Notes: generated from the letters alone by a model not told the origin. Shown: positions 28,323 to 36,821, counted from the first letter of the stretch. The stretch is 64,000 nt of DNA from Paracoccaceae bacterium (GCA_902543185.1 CACBXB010000009.1:1-64000), one strand, 5' to 3'. Numbers and translations are program-made.

Positions 28323-29048
28323 ATGAAAAAACTGATTATTAGTGCCGTAATCTGGGGCTTGACAGCAGGATTGTCTCTTGCAGATAGCCATTCGGTGATA
28401 CGGATGGGAACAGAGGGCGCCTACCCTCCATGGAATTTTGTTGATGATAATGGCGAGATAGCAGGTTTTGAACGCGAACTTGGTGATGAACTTTGCAAAC
28501 GCGCAGAATTAAAATGTGAGTGGGTTAAGAATGACTGGGATAGCATTATCCCAAATCTTGTTTCAGGAAACTATGACACAATAATTGCTGGCATGTCGAT
28601 AACCCCTGAGCGTGGGGAAAAAATAGATTTCACCACAAATTATGTAATGAGCGACCCATCACGTTATTTAGCTGCTTCAGAAGGCGCCGACTGGAAAACG
28701 GGAGTAATTGCAGCGCAATCAAATACGATACAAGCATCTTATATTGCGGCAACCGGTGCAACTCTCGTAGAGTTTGCAACGCCAGAAGAAACAATTTCTG
28801 CTGTTAGAAATGGGGAAGCCGACGCAGTGCTCGCTGATGAGGCATATCTAAAACCAATTGCAGCTGAGGACGCTGGTCTAGTGTTTGTTGGTGACGCACC
28901 TATAATTGGCGGAGGAGTCGGAATGGGCATTCGAAAAAGTGATACGGATTTGCGTAATAAATTCACTGCAGCAATAGACTCAATGAAAGGTGACGGGACT
29001 TTAAATGCCCTTATAAAAAAATACGAAATAAGCGAACAAATGTTCTAA
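28323..29048 (+). CDS. Polar amino acid ABC transporter periplasmic binding protein
   Basis: A 241-residue solute-binding protein, family 3. A signal peptide covers about residues 1–21 (KKLIISAVIWGLTAGLSLADS). The mature protein starts with VIRMGTEGAYPPWNFVDDNG and contains DWDSIIPNLVSGNYDTIIAGMSITPER, both standard for the lysine/arginine/ornithine/octopine-binding group. A strong GGGAGAAAGAAG ribosome region precedes the ATG. It follows the ATPase by 20 bp and is separated from the permeases by a hairpin-bearing gap. Confidence 0.93.
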   Translation: MKKLIISAVIWGLTAGLSLADSHSVIRMGTEGAYPPWNFVDDNGEIAGFERELGDELCKRAELKCEWVKNDWDSIIPNLVSGNYDTIIAGMSITPERGEKIDFTTNYVMSDPSRYLAASEGADWKTGVIAAQSNTIQASYIAATGATLVEFATPEETISAVRNGEADAVLADEAYLKPIAAEDAGLVFVGDAPIIGGGVGMGIRKSDTDLRNKFTAAIDSMKGDGTLNALIKKYEISEQMF

Positions 29049-29055
29049 TATACGA

Positions 29056-29091
29056 GGTGACCCTGGCCAAAAAACTAATGCCTGGGTCACC
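29056..29091 (+). promoter_or_regulatory. Intergenic stem-loop between binding-protein and permease genes
   Basis: A perfect 8-bp stem (GGTGACCC with GGGTCACC), extended by three more pairs past a T·T mismatch, starts eight bases after the binding-protein stop. No U-run follows, so it is not a classic terminator. In ABC operons such hairpins protect the abundant binding-protein mRNA from 3' decay and lower permease expression; that role is inferred here. Confidence 0.65.
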
Positions 29092-29177
29092 ATATCAATC
29101 AGAAACCAACTGATCTAAAAGCATTATTACTTTTTCAAAAATACAATTTAAAAATATTGTGGGAATTGTTCTTTTAA

Positions 29178-30062
29178 ATGTTCGAATTTTGTTCAAATCC
29201 TGAAAATCTAAGTGGATTTTCCTGGCTTAGTTGCTACTTAACAACTCCCAAGCACATGAACCTGTTTTATTCAGTGGGAACAGTTCTTCTTTTGTTGTTG
29301 ATAACCGCACCTACAGCATTACTCTTCGGTTTTGGCGGAGCTGTAATGGCTCGATCAAAGATTCTACTAATTAAAGTTTTTGGAAATGCTTACATTTCGA
29401 TCGTAAGAGGTGTTCCCGATATTGCTTTTTTTCTATTTTTTGTAATTGCAATAGATCAACTTCTTGAGTGGTCTCGTCATAAAATTTTATGCCCAGAATG
29501 GAGTGAACCTATTCGGCAAGGAAATGATTTTGTGGTGTGTACGATAGCCAAACTACCCTTAAGCTCCTCACCACAGTGGATACATGAAATATATGGATTT
29601 CTTCTGGCTGTGTTTACTTTTGCGATAGTCTTCGGAGCCTTTGCAGCAAATGTTCTTTATGGAGCAATGCGCGCGGTACCGAAGACACAGATTGAGACGG
29701 CTGTTTCATTCGGGATGACAGAACGGCAGGTATTCCGCAGAATATTAGTTCCCCAAATGTGGCTCTTTGCTCTTCCAGGTTTGGGTAATCTGTGGATGAT
29801 TTTAATAAAGGCCACTCCGCTTTTATTTTTACTAGGTGTGGAGGATATTGTCTACTGGGCGCGTGAGCTCGGCGGCACGAAAACTGCAAAATTTACGAGT
29901 TACCCCCATGGAGATTGGAGAGTTTGGTATTTTCTAGGGTTAATGATTTTCTATCTTGCGTTTACGCGAGTATCAGAGCTGATAATAGAAAAATTAATGA
30001 GAACCCTATCTCGTGGAACCGCCACATTAGGCGGCGCCTTGCAAGGGCAAGTAGGAAGATGA
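29178..30062 (+). CDS. Polar amino acid ABC transporter permease (HisQ-like)
   Basis: A 294-residue inner-membrane permease. The EAA-type coupling loop is YGAMRAVPKTQIETAVSFGM followed by TERQVFRRILVP, which contacts the ATPase. About five hydrophobic segments are seen, with ISIVRGVPDIAFFLFF typical of the HisM/HisQ family. It has a longer-than-usual periplasmic insert with Cys residues (about 96–130). Its stop overlaps the next permease by four bases (ATGA). Confidence 0.9.
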   Translation: MFEFCSNPENLSGFSWLSCYLTTPKHMNLFYSVGTVLLLLLITAPTALLFGFGGAVMARSKILLIKVFGNAYISIVRGVPDIAFFLFFVIAIDQLLEWSRHKILCPEWSEPIRQGNDFVVCTIAKLPLSSSPQWIHEIYGFLLAVFTFAIVFGAFAANVLYGAMRAVPKTQIETAVSFGMTERQVFRRILVPQMWLFALPGLGNLWMILIKATPLLFLLGVEDIVYWARELGGTKTAKFTSYPHGDWRVWYFLGLMIFYLAFTRVSELIIEKLMRTLSRGTATLGGALQGQVGR

Positions 30063-30865
30063 GCTGTATAGATATTATTGCAGATTACGGCCTGCGATCG
30101 ATCGGTCTGGGAGAGAGATTATTGCCTAGATCGGATTTCACGCTTTGCCATCAGTTTACACTGATAGGTTCCGGTATGATTTGGAACATTTATTTTGGCA
30201 CCCTTGCTCTCACCAGCGGGTTTATATTAGCCACTCTGTTAGCTTTAGGAAAAGCTTCAAAGAATTTCTATGTAAGAAAATTATCGGGATGGTTTATTTT
30301 TATTTTTAGGGGATCACCCTTATTTATTCAGTTTTTCTTTGCCTATTTTTTATTTTTATCCTTGAAGCAAAGCTTTACCTTTCTATCTCCGTTGACATCG
30401 GCATGGGCTGGGGCATTGTTTGTTCTTTTTTGTAATACTGCAGCGTATAGCGGTGAAATTTTTTATGGCGCACTACAAGCAATTCCAAAAAGTGACTTAG
30501 AGGCGGCCGATGCTTATGGGATGTCAGGTTTTTCTCGATTTCGACGCATTATATGGCCAACAATGTTGAGACTGGCTTGGCCGGCTTATACAAATGAGGC
30601 TATATTCTTGTTCCACGCCACTACTCTAGTATTCTTTTCGAGTTTTCCAGCATGGCAGCAACGAGGTGATGCACTTTATTATGCAAATTATTTTGCTGAT
30701 AAAACTTTCAATCCATTTGTGCCATATCCAATCCTGGCTGGATATTTTATTCTTTTAACCCTGATTCTAATCGGGTTATTTGGTATAGCTAATAGAAAAC
30801 TAAATATTCACCTACCTAAAGAAGAGCATTCTAAAATAAAATTCAGAATAAGATTAATACGTTAG
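30059..30865 (+). CDS. Polar amino acid ABC transporter permease (HisM-like)
   Basis: A 268-residue second permease, forming a heterodimer with the previous one. Family motifs: FIFRGSPLFIQFFFAYF and the coupling loop YGALQAIPKSDLEAADAYGM followed by SGFSRFRRIIWP. A longer open frame reaches back to 29915 inside the upstream gene, but the ATG at 30059 forms the ATGA overlap typical of this operon and gives the normal length. The last gene of the transporter set; a 64-bp gap leads to the glutamine synthetase-like gene. Confidence 0.9.
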   Translation: MSCIDIIADYGLRSIGLGERLLPRSDFTLCHQFTLIGSGMIWNIYFGTLALTSGFILATLLALGKASKNFYVRKLSGWFIFIFRGSPLFIQFFFAYFLFLSLKQSFTFLSPLTSAWAGALFVLFCNTAAYSGEIFYGALQAIPKSDLEAADAYGMSGFSRFRRIIWPTMLRLAWPAYTNEAIFLFHATTLVFFSSFPAWQQRGDALYYANYFADKTFNPFVPYPILAGYFILLTLILIGLFGIANRKLNIHLPKEEHSKIKFRIRLIR

Positions 30866-30929
30866 TCGTGTAGGAACTTATAGACATGGTCTTGCAGGCA
30901 TGAGATCGTCACCAAAAAGATTTTAAATC

Positions 30930-32249
30930 ATGATAGATCCTGAAAAAATAGAAAGTGTCAGAATTGCCGCGTGTGACTTAAATGGCCAGATGCGGGGCAA
31001 ACGTCTTCCCGGGTTTGAAAAGGAAAAATTTAAAGATGGTAGCATTAGGATGCCTCTTTCGGCTCTTAATGTGGATATTTTTGGAGCGGATATAGAAAAT
31101 AGTCCTTTAGTTTTTGAAACTGGTGACCAAGATGGTTTATTGAAAATTACAAGTCGGGGGGTCATTCCAGTTCCATGGCTACAAAACCCAACAGCGCTTA
31201 TACCTATGTCAATGTTCACGGAAGACGAAGAGCCTTTTGAAGGTGATCCGCGATACGCCCTAGAGCGAGTTTTAAAAAACTATAAATCAAAAGGTTTAAA
31301 AGCTATCGCAGCTACAGAAATGGAGTTTTATCTTATCGATGAGCGTAAGACTTCAATTTTGCCTCCTATTAACCCAATTTCAAAAAAACGATTATCCACT
31401 TCAGATGTTCTAGGAATATCAGAATTGGATTGCTTTGATGATTTTTTCACTGACCTGCAAAATGGATGTGAACAAATTGGCATAACTATTCAATCTATTA
31501 CTTCCGAGTCCGGCTGTGGCCAATTTGAAATTACACTCAAACATTGCGACGCACTCAAAGCCAGTGATGATGCTTGGCTATTCAAGTTACTAACGAAAGG
31601 TTTAGCAAGAAAACACGGCATTGCTGCAACTTTTATGGCAAAACCCTATTTAAAGGACGCAGGAAATGGGATGCATATTCACTTCTCTATTCTAGATCGA
31701 GACGGCAAAAATATCTTCAATAATGATAAAAATGAAGGGTCAAAACTTTTGAAATCAGCCGTTGCTGGCTGCCTGCAATGCCTTCAGGGATCAACTTTAA
31801 TTTTTGCTCCTTTTGCTAATAGTTATAAAAGATTTGTAAAAGATGCCCATGCACCGACCTCGGCGCAGTGGGGCTATGAAAACAGGACGACTGCAATCAG
31901 AATTCCGGGTGGCGACCTAGCTTCAAAACGAATAGAGCACCGAGTGGCTGGTGGTGATACAAATCCATATCTCGTTATGACGGCAATACTCGGGTCCGCG
32001 CTGCTGGGGATTGAAAAAAAATTAAATCCAATAAAACCAGTTATGAATAACGCATATGTCAATGGCGCTGAAAATTTGGCTCTCAACTGGAAAGACGCTA
32101 TAAATTATTTTGAAAAAAATAAAGAAATTAAACAGATCTTTTCGAATGAATTAATTGAAAATCTGGTTAGAACCAAGCGACAGGAATTAAATGAATTTAA
32201 AAAGATTGAATCGAGCAAACATTGGAAATATTATGTGTCAGCAATTTAA
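30930..32249 (+). CDS. Glutamine synthetase-like gamma-glutamyl ligase (PuuA family), copy 1
   Basis: A 439-residue ATP-dependent ligase of the GS type III-like/PuuA group. Active-site strips are intact: ATEMEFYL (metal), ESGCGQFEI, GNGMHIHFS, NSYKRFV, ENRTTAIRIPGG and EHRVAGGDTNPYL. It lacks the regulatory adenylylation loop of housekeeping GlnA. In the Puu pathway such an enzyme attaches glutamate to putrescine or another amine. It is one of two related ligases flanking an amidotransferase gene, directly after an amine/amino-acid ABC transporter, so glutamylation of the imported compound is inferred. Confidence 0.87.
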   Translation: MIDPEKIESVRIAACDLNGQMRGKRLPGFEKEKFKDGSIRMPLSALNVDIFGADIENSPLVFETGDQDGLLKITSRGVIPVPWLQNPTALIPMSMFTEDEEPFEGDPRYALERVLKNYKSKGLKAIAATEMEFYLIDERKTSILPPINPISKKRLSTSDVLGISELDCFDDFFTDLQNGCEQIGITIQSITSESGCGQFEITLKHCDALKASDDAWLFKLLTKGLARKHGIAATFMAKPYLKDAGNGMHIHFSILDRDGKNIFNNDKNEGSKLLKSAVAGCLQCLQGSTLIFAPFANSYKRFVKDAHAPTSAQWGYENRTTAIRIPGGDLASKRIEHRVAGGDTNPYLVMTAILGSALLGIEKKLNPIKPVMNNAYVNGAENLALNWKDAINYFEKNKEIKQIFSNELIENLVRTKRQELNEFKKIESSKHWKYYVSAI

Positions 32250-32258
32250 GGCTATTAT

Positions 32259-32936
32259 ATGAAAATTGGCATTTTAGAAACAGGCCACGCCCCTTCTCAA
32301 ATTCAAAAAACGATTGGGGACTATTCGGAAATGTTCCAGACTCTATTATCAGGTCATGATTTTAGCTTTGTATCTTATGATGTAGAAAATATGGTTTTTC
32401 CTGGGTCACCTTTTGAAGCCGAGGGTTGGTTAATAACTGGGTCACGACATGGTGTTTATGAAGATCATAAATTTATTCGACCACTAGAAGAGTTCATCAG
32501 AAGAATTGAAGAAGAGAAAATTCCCCTTTTAGGTATTTGCTTTGGGCATCAAATTATTGCCCAAGCACTTGGTGGAAAAGTAGAGAAATTTTCTGGTGGT
32601 TGGTCAGTAGGGCTTAAAGAATACAAATGGGGAGACGAGAGCATTCATTTGAATGCTTGGCATCAAGATCAGGTTGTTAAAAAGCCTAAAAAGGCCGAAG
32701 TTTTAGCAGAAAATTCATTTTGCAAATTTGCAGCACTGAGCTACGGTGAGACTATTCTTACGGTACAACCTCACCCAGAGTTTACTCATGAAGTTATTAA
32801 AGGCCTGATCGAAACAAGGGGAAAAGGCCGCCTACCAGAATATTTGTTGGATGAGGCTTTAAATAATTTTGAAAAGAAAACATCGCTGAATGAAATAGTT
32901 GCCAAGTTCAGCTCAGTATTGAATGGTGCCCGATGA
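32259..32936 (+). CDS. Class I glutamine amidotransferase (PuuD-like role)
   Basis: A 225-residue stand-alone amidotransferase domain. The nucleophile Cys94 is in LLGICFGHQII and the His–Glu pair in VQPHPEFTHE, with ALGGKVEKFSGGWSVG as in the GMP-synthase-like GATase group. Between two PuuA-like ligases it most likely hydrolyses a gamma-glutamyl bond (as PuuD does with gamma-glutamyl-GABA), though a GATase partner role cannot be excluded. Starts nine bases after the first ligase stop and overlaps the second ligase by ATGA. Confidence 0.85.
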   Translation: MKIGILETGHAPSQIQKTIGDYSEMFQTLLSGHDFSFVSYDVENMVFPGSPFEAEGWLITGSRHGVYEDHKFIRPLEEFIRRIEEEKIPLLGICFGHQIIAQALGGKVEKFSGGWSVGLKEYKWGDESIHLNAWHQDQVVKKPKKAEVLAENSFCKFAALSYGETILTVQPHPEFTHEVIKGLIETRGKGRLPEYLLDEALNNFEKKTSLNEIVAKFSSVLNGAR

Positions 32937-34300
32937 ATAAATTGGATGAGATGATATCTGGACTGCCCGAGGCCGCAAAAGAATATATAGAGGGCAAAAA
33001 ATTAGATGAAGTTGAATGTGTCATTGCTGATTTACCAGGAATAGCTCGCGGAAAAGCTGTTCCAGCTACAAAATTCTCACGTCAAAAATCTTTTCACCTA
33101 CCAGACTCAATTTTTTTTCAAACAATAACCGGTGGTTGGGGAGAAGCAGCTGGTGAAGAGGGCTTCGTCGAAAGAGACATGGTACTAAAACCTGACATTT
33201 CTACCGCCTCTGCAGCTCCGTGGACAGGTGACTGGACGTTACAAGTTATTCATGATGCGTTTGACCGTAAAGAAGAGCCAATACCATTTGCTCCCAGAAA
33301 CGTTCTTAAACGAGTGGTTGATTTGTACCATGCAAAAGGGTGGGACCCAATTGTTGCCCCCGAAATGGAATTCTTTCTTGTTGCACGGAATTTAGATCCA
33401 GCAAACCCTATTGAAGCGATGATGGGACGTTCAGGGCGTCCTGCTGCTGCTCGCCAAGCTTATTCTATGACAGCAGTTGATGAGTTTGGGCCAGTCATAG
33501 ATGACATTTATGATTTTTCTGAAGCGCAAGGTTTTGAAATTGATGGAATTACACAAGAAGGTGGTGCAGGCCAATTAGAAATAAATCTTAGGCATGGATG
33601 TCCAGTGAAACTTGCCGATGAAGTTTTCTTTTTTAAAAGACTTATCCGAGAAGCAGCACTTAGACATGACTGTTTTGCAACCTTTATGGCAAAGCCAATT
33701 GAAAACGAGCCTGGAAGTGCAATGCATATTCATCATTCTATTCTGGATTTAGAAAGCAGTTCTAACGCTTTTTCAGGGCCCCAAGGTGGTGAAACAGATC
33801 TTTTTTATCATTTTATTGGTGGCCTTCAAAAATATATGCCGGCAGCGATTGCCGTCATGGCACCATATGTGAATTCTTATCGTCGTTATGTAAAAGATCA
33901 CGCGGCACCCATAAACTTGGAGTGGGGTCGCGATAATAGAACAACAGGAATAAGAATACCTTTGTCAGATCCAGAAGCGCGACGCGTCGAAAATAGAGTG
34001 GGTGGAATGGATTGTAATCCTTATCTGGGTATAGCAGCCTCATTGGCATGTGGATATCTAGGAATGGTGAATGAAATACGCCCGATAAAGCAATTTCGCG
34101 GAGAAGCCTATGAAGGAGAGGCTGAGATCCCAAGGATTATGGGCCAAGCTCTAGATATTTTTGAAGGGGCCACTGAATTGCACCAAGTATTGCATCCAGA
34201 ATTTGCTCGAGTTTATTCAATAGTCAAAAGAGCGGAATATGAAGAGTTTTTGCAAGTTATTAGTCCATGGGAAAGAGAGCACCTTCTATTAAACGTATGA
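32933..34300 (+). CDS. Glutamine synthetase-like gamma-glutamyl ligase (PuuA family), copy 2
   Basis: A 455-residue second PuuA-like ligase. Motifs: VAPEMEFFLVA, EGGAGQLEINLRHG, EPGSAMHIHHSI, VNSYRRYVKDHAAP, DNRTTGIRIPLSD and ENRVGGMDCNPYL. It differs clearly from copy 1 across its length (for example HIHHS versus HIHFS), so the two are old paralogues, perhaps with different amine substrates, rather than a recent duplication. Its start lies in the ATGA overlap with the amidotransferase and its stop overlaps the FAD oxidoreductase start, so the last three genes are translationally coupled. Confidence 0.88.
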   Translation: MNKLDEMISGLPEAAKEYIEGKKLDEVECVIADLPGIARGKAVPATKFSRQKSFHLPDSIFFQTITGGWGEAAGEEGFVERDMVLKPDISTASAAPWTGDWTLQVIHDAFDRKEEPIPFAPRNVLKRVVDLYHAKGWDPIVAPEMEFFLVARNLDPANPIEAMMGRSGRPAAARQAYSMTAVDEFGPVIDDIYDFSEAQGFEIDGITQEGGAGQLEINLRHGCPVKLADEVFFFKRLIREAALRHDCFATFMAKPIENEPGSAMHIHHSILDLESSSNAFSGPQGGETDLFYHFIGGLQKYMPAAIAVMAPYVNSYRRYVKDHAAPINLEWGRDNRTTGIRIPLSDPEARRVENRVGGMDCNPYLGIAASLACGYLGMVNEIRPIKQFRGEAYEGEAEIPRIMGQALDIFEGATELHQVLHPEFARVYSIVKRAEYEEFLQVISPWEREHLLLNV

Positions 34301-35601
34301 ATTTATTGTATTCAAACGATACCCAAGGAAAATATCCAGAGAGCTGGTACTCAGCAACTGCAGAACCGTTAAGTGCATTCCCAAATCTCAAAGGTTCTAA
34401 GAAATATGACATATGCATCGTAGGTGCTGGTTATACGGGTTTAAGTTCTGCTCTTCATCTATCTAATTTAGGTTATTCTGTGGCTGTATTAGATGCTCAC
34501 AGAGTAGGCTTTGGCGCCTCCGGCCGCAATGGTGGCCAACTCGGCGCAGGTCAAAGGGTATATCAAGATGAACTTGTAAATAAGGTAGGTGAAAATAATG
34601 CTGATAAGATGTGGCATCTTGCAAATGATGCGGTGAGTACCGTTAAAGAAATAATAAAAACAAATAATATTGACTGTCACATCAAGCCCGGAGCCGCCAC
34701 ACTAGGATTTAACTCCAATGAAGTAAAAGAGCTTCATAACTATGCCGAGTATCTCGAAAAAAGATATAGTTATAAGGGATTAGAATTGTTGAGCCAAGCA
34801 GATTGTAATACTTTGTGTTGCTCTGAAAAATACACCGGTGGCATTTTAGATATGAACGCAGCACATCTACACCCACTTAGGTTTGTTTTTGGATTAGCCA
34901 AAGCAGCAGTCCTAGCTGGAACAAATATTTTTGAGCAGTCTGAAGTAATACAATTGATACCAGGCAAGGTAAACAGGACAATTACAAACGCAGGCGAAAT
35001 TCAGTCTGATTTTGTTGTTCTCGGATGTAATGGTTATTTGGGTAACCTTGAAACAAAAGTGGCGGCAAAGGTAATGCCAATAAATAATTTCATAATAGCT
35101 ACTGAGCCGCTTGGAGAGAGGACCGAAGAAGTTCTCACAAAGGACATAGCTGTTGCTGATACAAAATTTGTGGTTAATTATTTTCGGCTTTCAAAGGATA
35201 AGCGACTTCTTTTTGGTGGTGGTGAAAATTATTCCTATAAATTTCCAAAAAATATTACGTCCACTGTTTTAAAGCCAATGTTGGAAATATTCCCTCAATT
35301 ATCCGATGTAAAGATAGACTATGCTTGGGGTGGCACTTTAGGAATAACCAGACAGCGAATGCCATATTTTTGCAGGGTCACAGATACAATTTTATCTGTT
35401 TCTGGTTACTCGGGCCATGGTCTGGGAACTGCAACGCATGCAGGAAAGCTAATATCAATGGCCATAAATGGACAGCAAGATGGCTTTAACACAATGGCAA
35501 GTATCCCAATCAAATCTTTTCCTGGTGGGGCTAGATACAAAACTCCCCTACTCATTCTTGCTATGAGCTGGTACGCTTTACGCGATAAACTTGGAATTTA
35601 A
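34297..35601 (+). CDS. FAD-dependent amine oxidoreductase (PuuB-like)
   Basis: A 434-residue flavoprotein of the DAO family. The dinucleotide motif is ICIVGAGYTGLSSALHL and the second FAD-contact is GFGASGRNGGQLGAGQR; the C-terminal region has GYSGHGLGTATHAGKL. In the Puu pathway this enzyme oxidises gamma-glutamylputrescine to the aldehyde. Ten more residues are open upstream, but the ATG at 34297 forms the ATGA overlap and gives the family's NLLYSNDTQGKYPESWY start. Convergent with phaR, eight bases between them. No PuuC aldehyde dehydrogenase is in this cluster. Confidence 0.88.
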   Translation: MNLLYSNDTQGKYPESWYSATAEPLSAFPNLKGSKKYDICIVGAGYTGLSSALHLSNLGYSVAVLDAHRVGFGASGRNGGQLGAGQRVYQDELVNKVGENNADKMWHLANDAVSTVKEIIKTNNIDCHIKPGAATLGFNSNEVKELHNYAEYLEKRYSYKGLELLSQADCNTLCCSEKYTGGILDMNAAHLHPLRFVFGLAKAAVLAGTNIFEQSEVIQLIPGKVNRTITNAGEIQSDFVVLGCNGYLGNLETKVAAKVMPINNFIIATEPLGERTEEVLTKDIAVADTKFVVNYFRLSKDKRLLFGGGENYSYKFPKNITSTVLKPMLEIFPQLSDVKIDYAWGGTLGITRQRMPYFCRVTDTILSVSGYSGHGLGTATHAGKLISMAINGQQDGFNTMASIPIKSFPGGARYKTPLLILAMSWYALRDKLGI

Positions 35602-35609
35602 TTTAATAT

Positions 35610-36170
35610 CTATTTGCTCAGTTTGTTAAGCTGATCCTGCAAATTAGACAGTTGCTGTTTAATTGCTTCTAAGTCTTCTGTCTTTTCTTTTACTTCTTCT
35701 TTTTCGTTACTACTATCGAAGCCTGGTTGAGTTGGCCAATTTCCAAAACCATTTGCGAAAGCGGCCAAAAATGCCTCTTGCTGTGCTTTAATCGCCTCAA
35801 AACCTGGGATAGATTTGGAAGATGACATATTTTCAATAATCTTTTCTTGGCCTTCTCTCAACATTTCAAATGACATTTCTAGAAATTGAGGGACAACAGA
35901 TGTCGCGCGAGTGGTATACGACCTAACCAGATCTGTAAGAACGTCGATTGGTAAAACACTTTCCCCCCGACTTTCATGCTCAGCAATAATTTGCAAAAGA
36001 TATTGACGTGTTAAATCATCACCAGACTTAAGATCAAGTATTTGTACGTCCCTGCCATCATGTATAAATCGAGCAATATCTTCGAGCGTCACGTAGTCAC
36101 TGGTTTCAGTATTATACAAACGACGACTAGCGTAACGCTTTATCAATAGAGCCTTTTTTTTGTTGGACAA
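35610..36170 (-). CDS. phaR: PHA synthesis repressor PhaR
   Basis: A 186-residue repressor that binds both DNA and PHA granules and controls phasin and PHA genes. The conserved DNA-binding domain is LIKRYASRRLYNTETSDYVTLED, with the second domain QYLLQIIAEHESRGESVLPID. A C-terminal Gln/Leu coiled coil (AIKQQLSNLQDQLNKL) follows an acidic linker. An ATG at 36200 would add ten residues, but the TTG at 36170 has GGGGGAG six bases upstream and gives the usual short leader, so I prefer it. Last gene of the minus-strand phaC–phaP–phaR group, behind a strong terminator. Confidence 0.92.
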   Translation of the reverse strand: MSNKKKALLIKRYASRRLYNTETSDYVTLEDIARFIHDGRDVQILDLKSGDDLTRQYLLQIIAEHESRGESVLPIDVLTDLVRSYTTRATSVVPQFLEMSFEMLREGQEKIIENMSSSKSIPGFEAIKAQQEAFLAAFANGFGNWPTQPGFDSSNEKEEVKEKTEDLEAIKQQLSNLQDQLNKLSK

Positions 36171-36227
36171 ACCAGTCTCCCCCACGCAGCACTGCAGCAT
36201 ACATTACGCTTATGCAGAAAAAAAATA

Positions 36228-36252
36228 AAGGGTGTGTTTTAAACACACCCTT
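36228..36252 (-). terminator. Intrinsic terminator between phasin and phaR genes
   Basis: A 12-bp perfect stem (AAGGGTGTGTTT with AAACACACCCTT) followed on the minus strand by TATTTTTTTT, the classic Rho-independent layout. It ends the phasin transcript, so phaR needs its own promoter in the 60 bp after it or read-through. This separates high-level phasin expression from low-level repressor expression. Confidence 0.85.
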
Positions 36253-36254
36253 AA

Positions 36255-36280
36255 AAATTCGAAGGGAGGGTTTCGAATTT
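36255..36280 (-). repeat. Second hairpin overlapping the phasin stop codon
   Basis: A perfect 9-bp stem (AAATTCGAA with TTCGAATTT) with an 8-base loop, starting inside the phasin stop codon and ending three bases before the terminator stem. Two tandem hairpins at a 3' end often protect an abundant mRNA from 3'-exonucleases; that role is inferred. Confidence 0.7.
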
Positions 36281-36725
36281 ATTTAACTGTTGCCATTTTT
36301 TTGCTGGCTGCGGTTACATCTTTAGTTGTCTTTCTTAACGCTTCAGATGCGTCTTTGGTCATATCTTTCCCGGCAGAAACCATAAGTTCAACTGTTTCCA
36401 TTTGAGCTTTCTTCAAAACGTCAGAAAACAATTCCATTTTCTTAGTAGCAATTTCTGTTTGGGTTGACCAAAAATCCATCATTGCTTTACCATAGTCTAC
36501 TGGCTCATCCTTGGCTTCCGCTGTAACTTGAAATTTATCAAAAGTTTCATTCGCCCAAGACGTAGCTATTTCAGTTGATGTACCTGCTGCGTCTAAAGCT
36601 AAATTAGCTAACTTTTCATTTAAAGAAGCTGATTTTTTAACTGCCTTTTCAATAGCAACCGTGTCAAATGGGAAGTTTCCCATCATATCCTTCATTAGCT
36701 TATTCATATCGCCCAAGTTTGACAT
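36279..36725 (-). CDS. phaP: Phasin (PHA granule surface protein)
   Basis: A 148-residue, highly helical, Lys/Ala-rich protein with no signal peptide or Cys, of the Phasin_2 kind: FDKFQVTAEAKDEPVDYGKAM and then QTEIATKKMELFSDVLKKAQMET amphipathic helices. Phasins coat PHA granules. An upstream ATG (36749) adds eight residues, but AGGA lies eight bases before the ATG at 36725, so the shorter form is used. It sits between phaC and phaR and has its own promoter with an embedded PhaR-type operator. Confidence 0.9.
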   Translation of the reverse strand: MSNLGDMNKLMKDMMGNFPFDTVAIEKAVKKSASLNEKLANLALDAAGTSTEIATSWANETFDKFQVTAEAKDEPVDYGKAMMDFWSTQTEIATKKMELFSDVLKKAQMETVELMVSAGKDMTKDASEALRKTTKDVTAASKKMATVK

Positions 36726-36757
36726 CAATGTGATCCTTTTATCATTCAATAATTTTT

Positions 36758-36771
36758 AACTTAATTAAGTT
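36758..36771. promoter_or_regulatory. 14-bp palindrome in the phasin leader/promoter
   Basis: AACTTAATTAAGTT is a perfect palindrome just downstream of the inferred -10 of the phasin gene, where transcription would start. It could be an operator half or simply an AT-rich start region. Only the symmetry is seen. Confidence 0.35.
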
Positions 36772-36797
36772 ATAATTGCTGCATCGCAGAAATTCAA
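36769..36797 (-). promoter_or_regulatory. Phasin promoter with PhaR-type operator in the spacer
   Basis: On the minus strand a -35 box TTGAAT (36792–36797) and a -10 box TATAAC (36769–36774) are separated by exactly 17 bp. The spacer contains CTGCGATGCAG (36779–36789), a CTGC-N3-GCAG palindrome of the type I recall as the PhaR-binding sequence in Paracoccus and Rhodobacter. Binding there would block RNA polymerase directly. Start of phasin is about 44 bp downstream. Confidence 0.7.
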
Positions 36798-36821
36798 CCT
36801 TTTTTTCTGCGGTGCGGCATT

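Noticed and set aside
30930-34300. Recent tandem duplication of the two glutamine-synthetase-like genes
   Set aside because: The two proteins differ throughout, including active-site flanks, so they are old paralogues.
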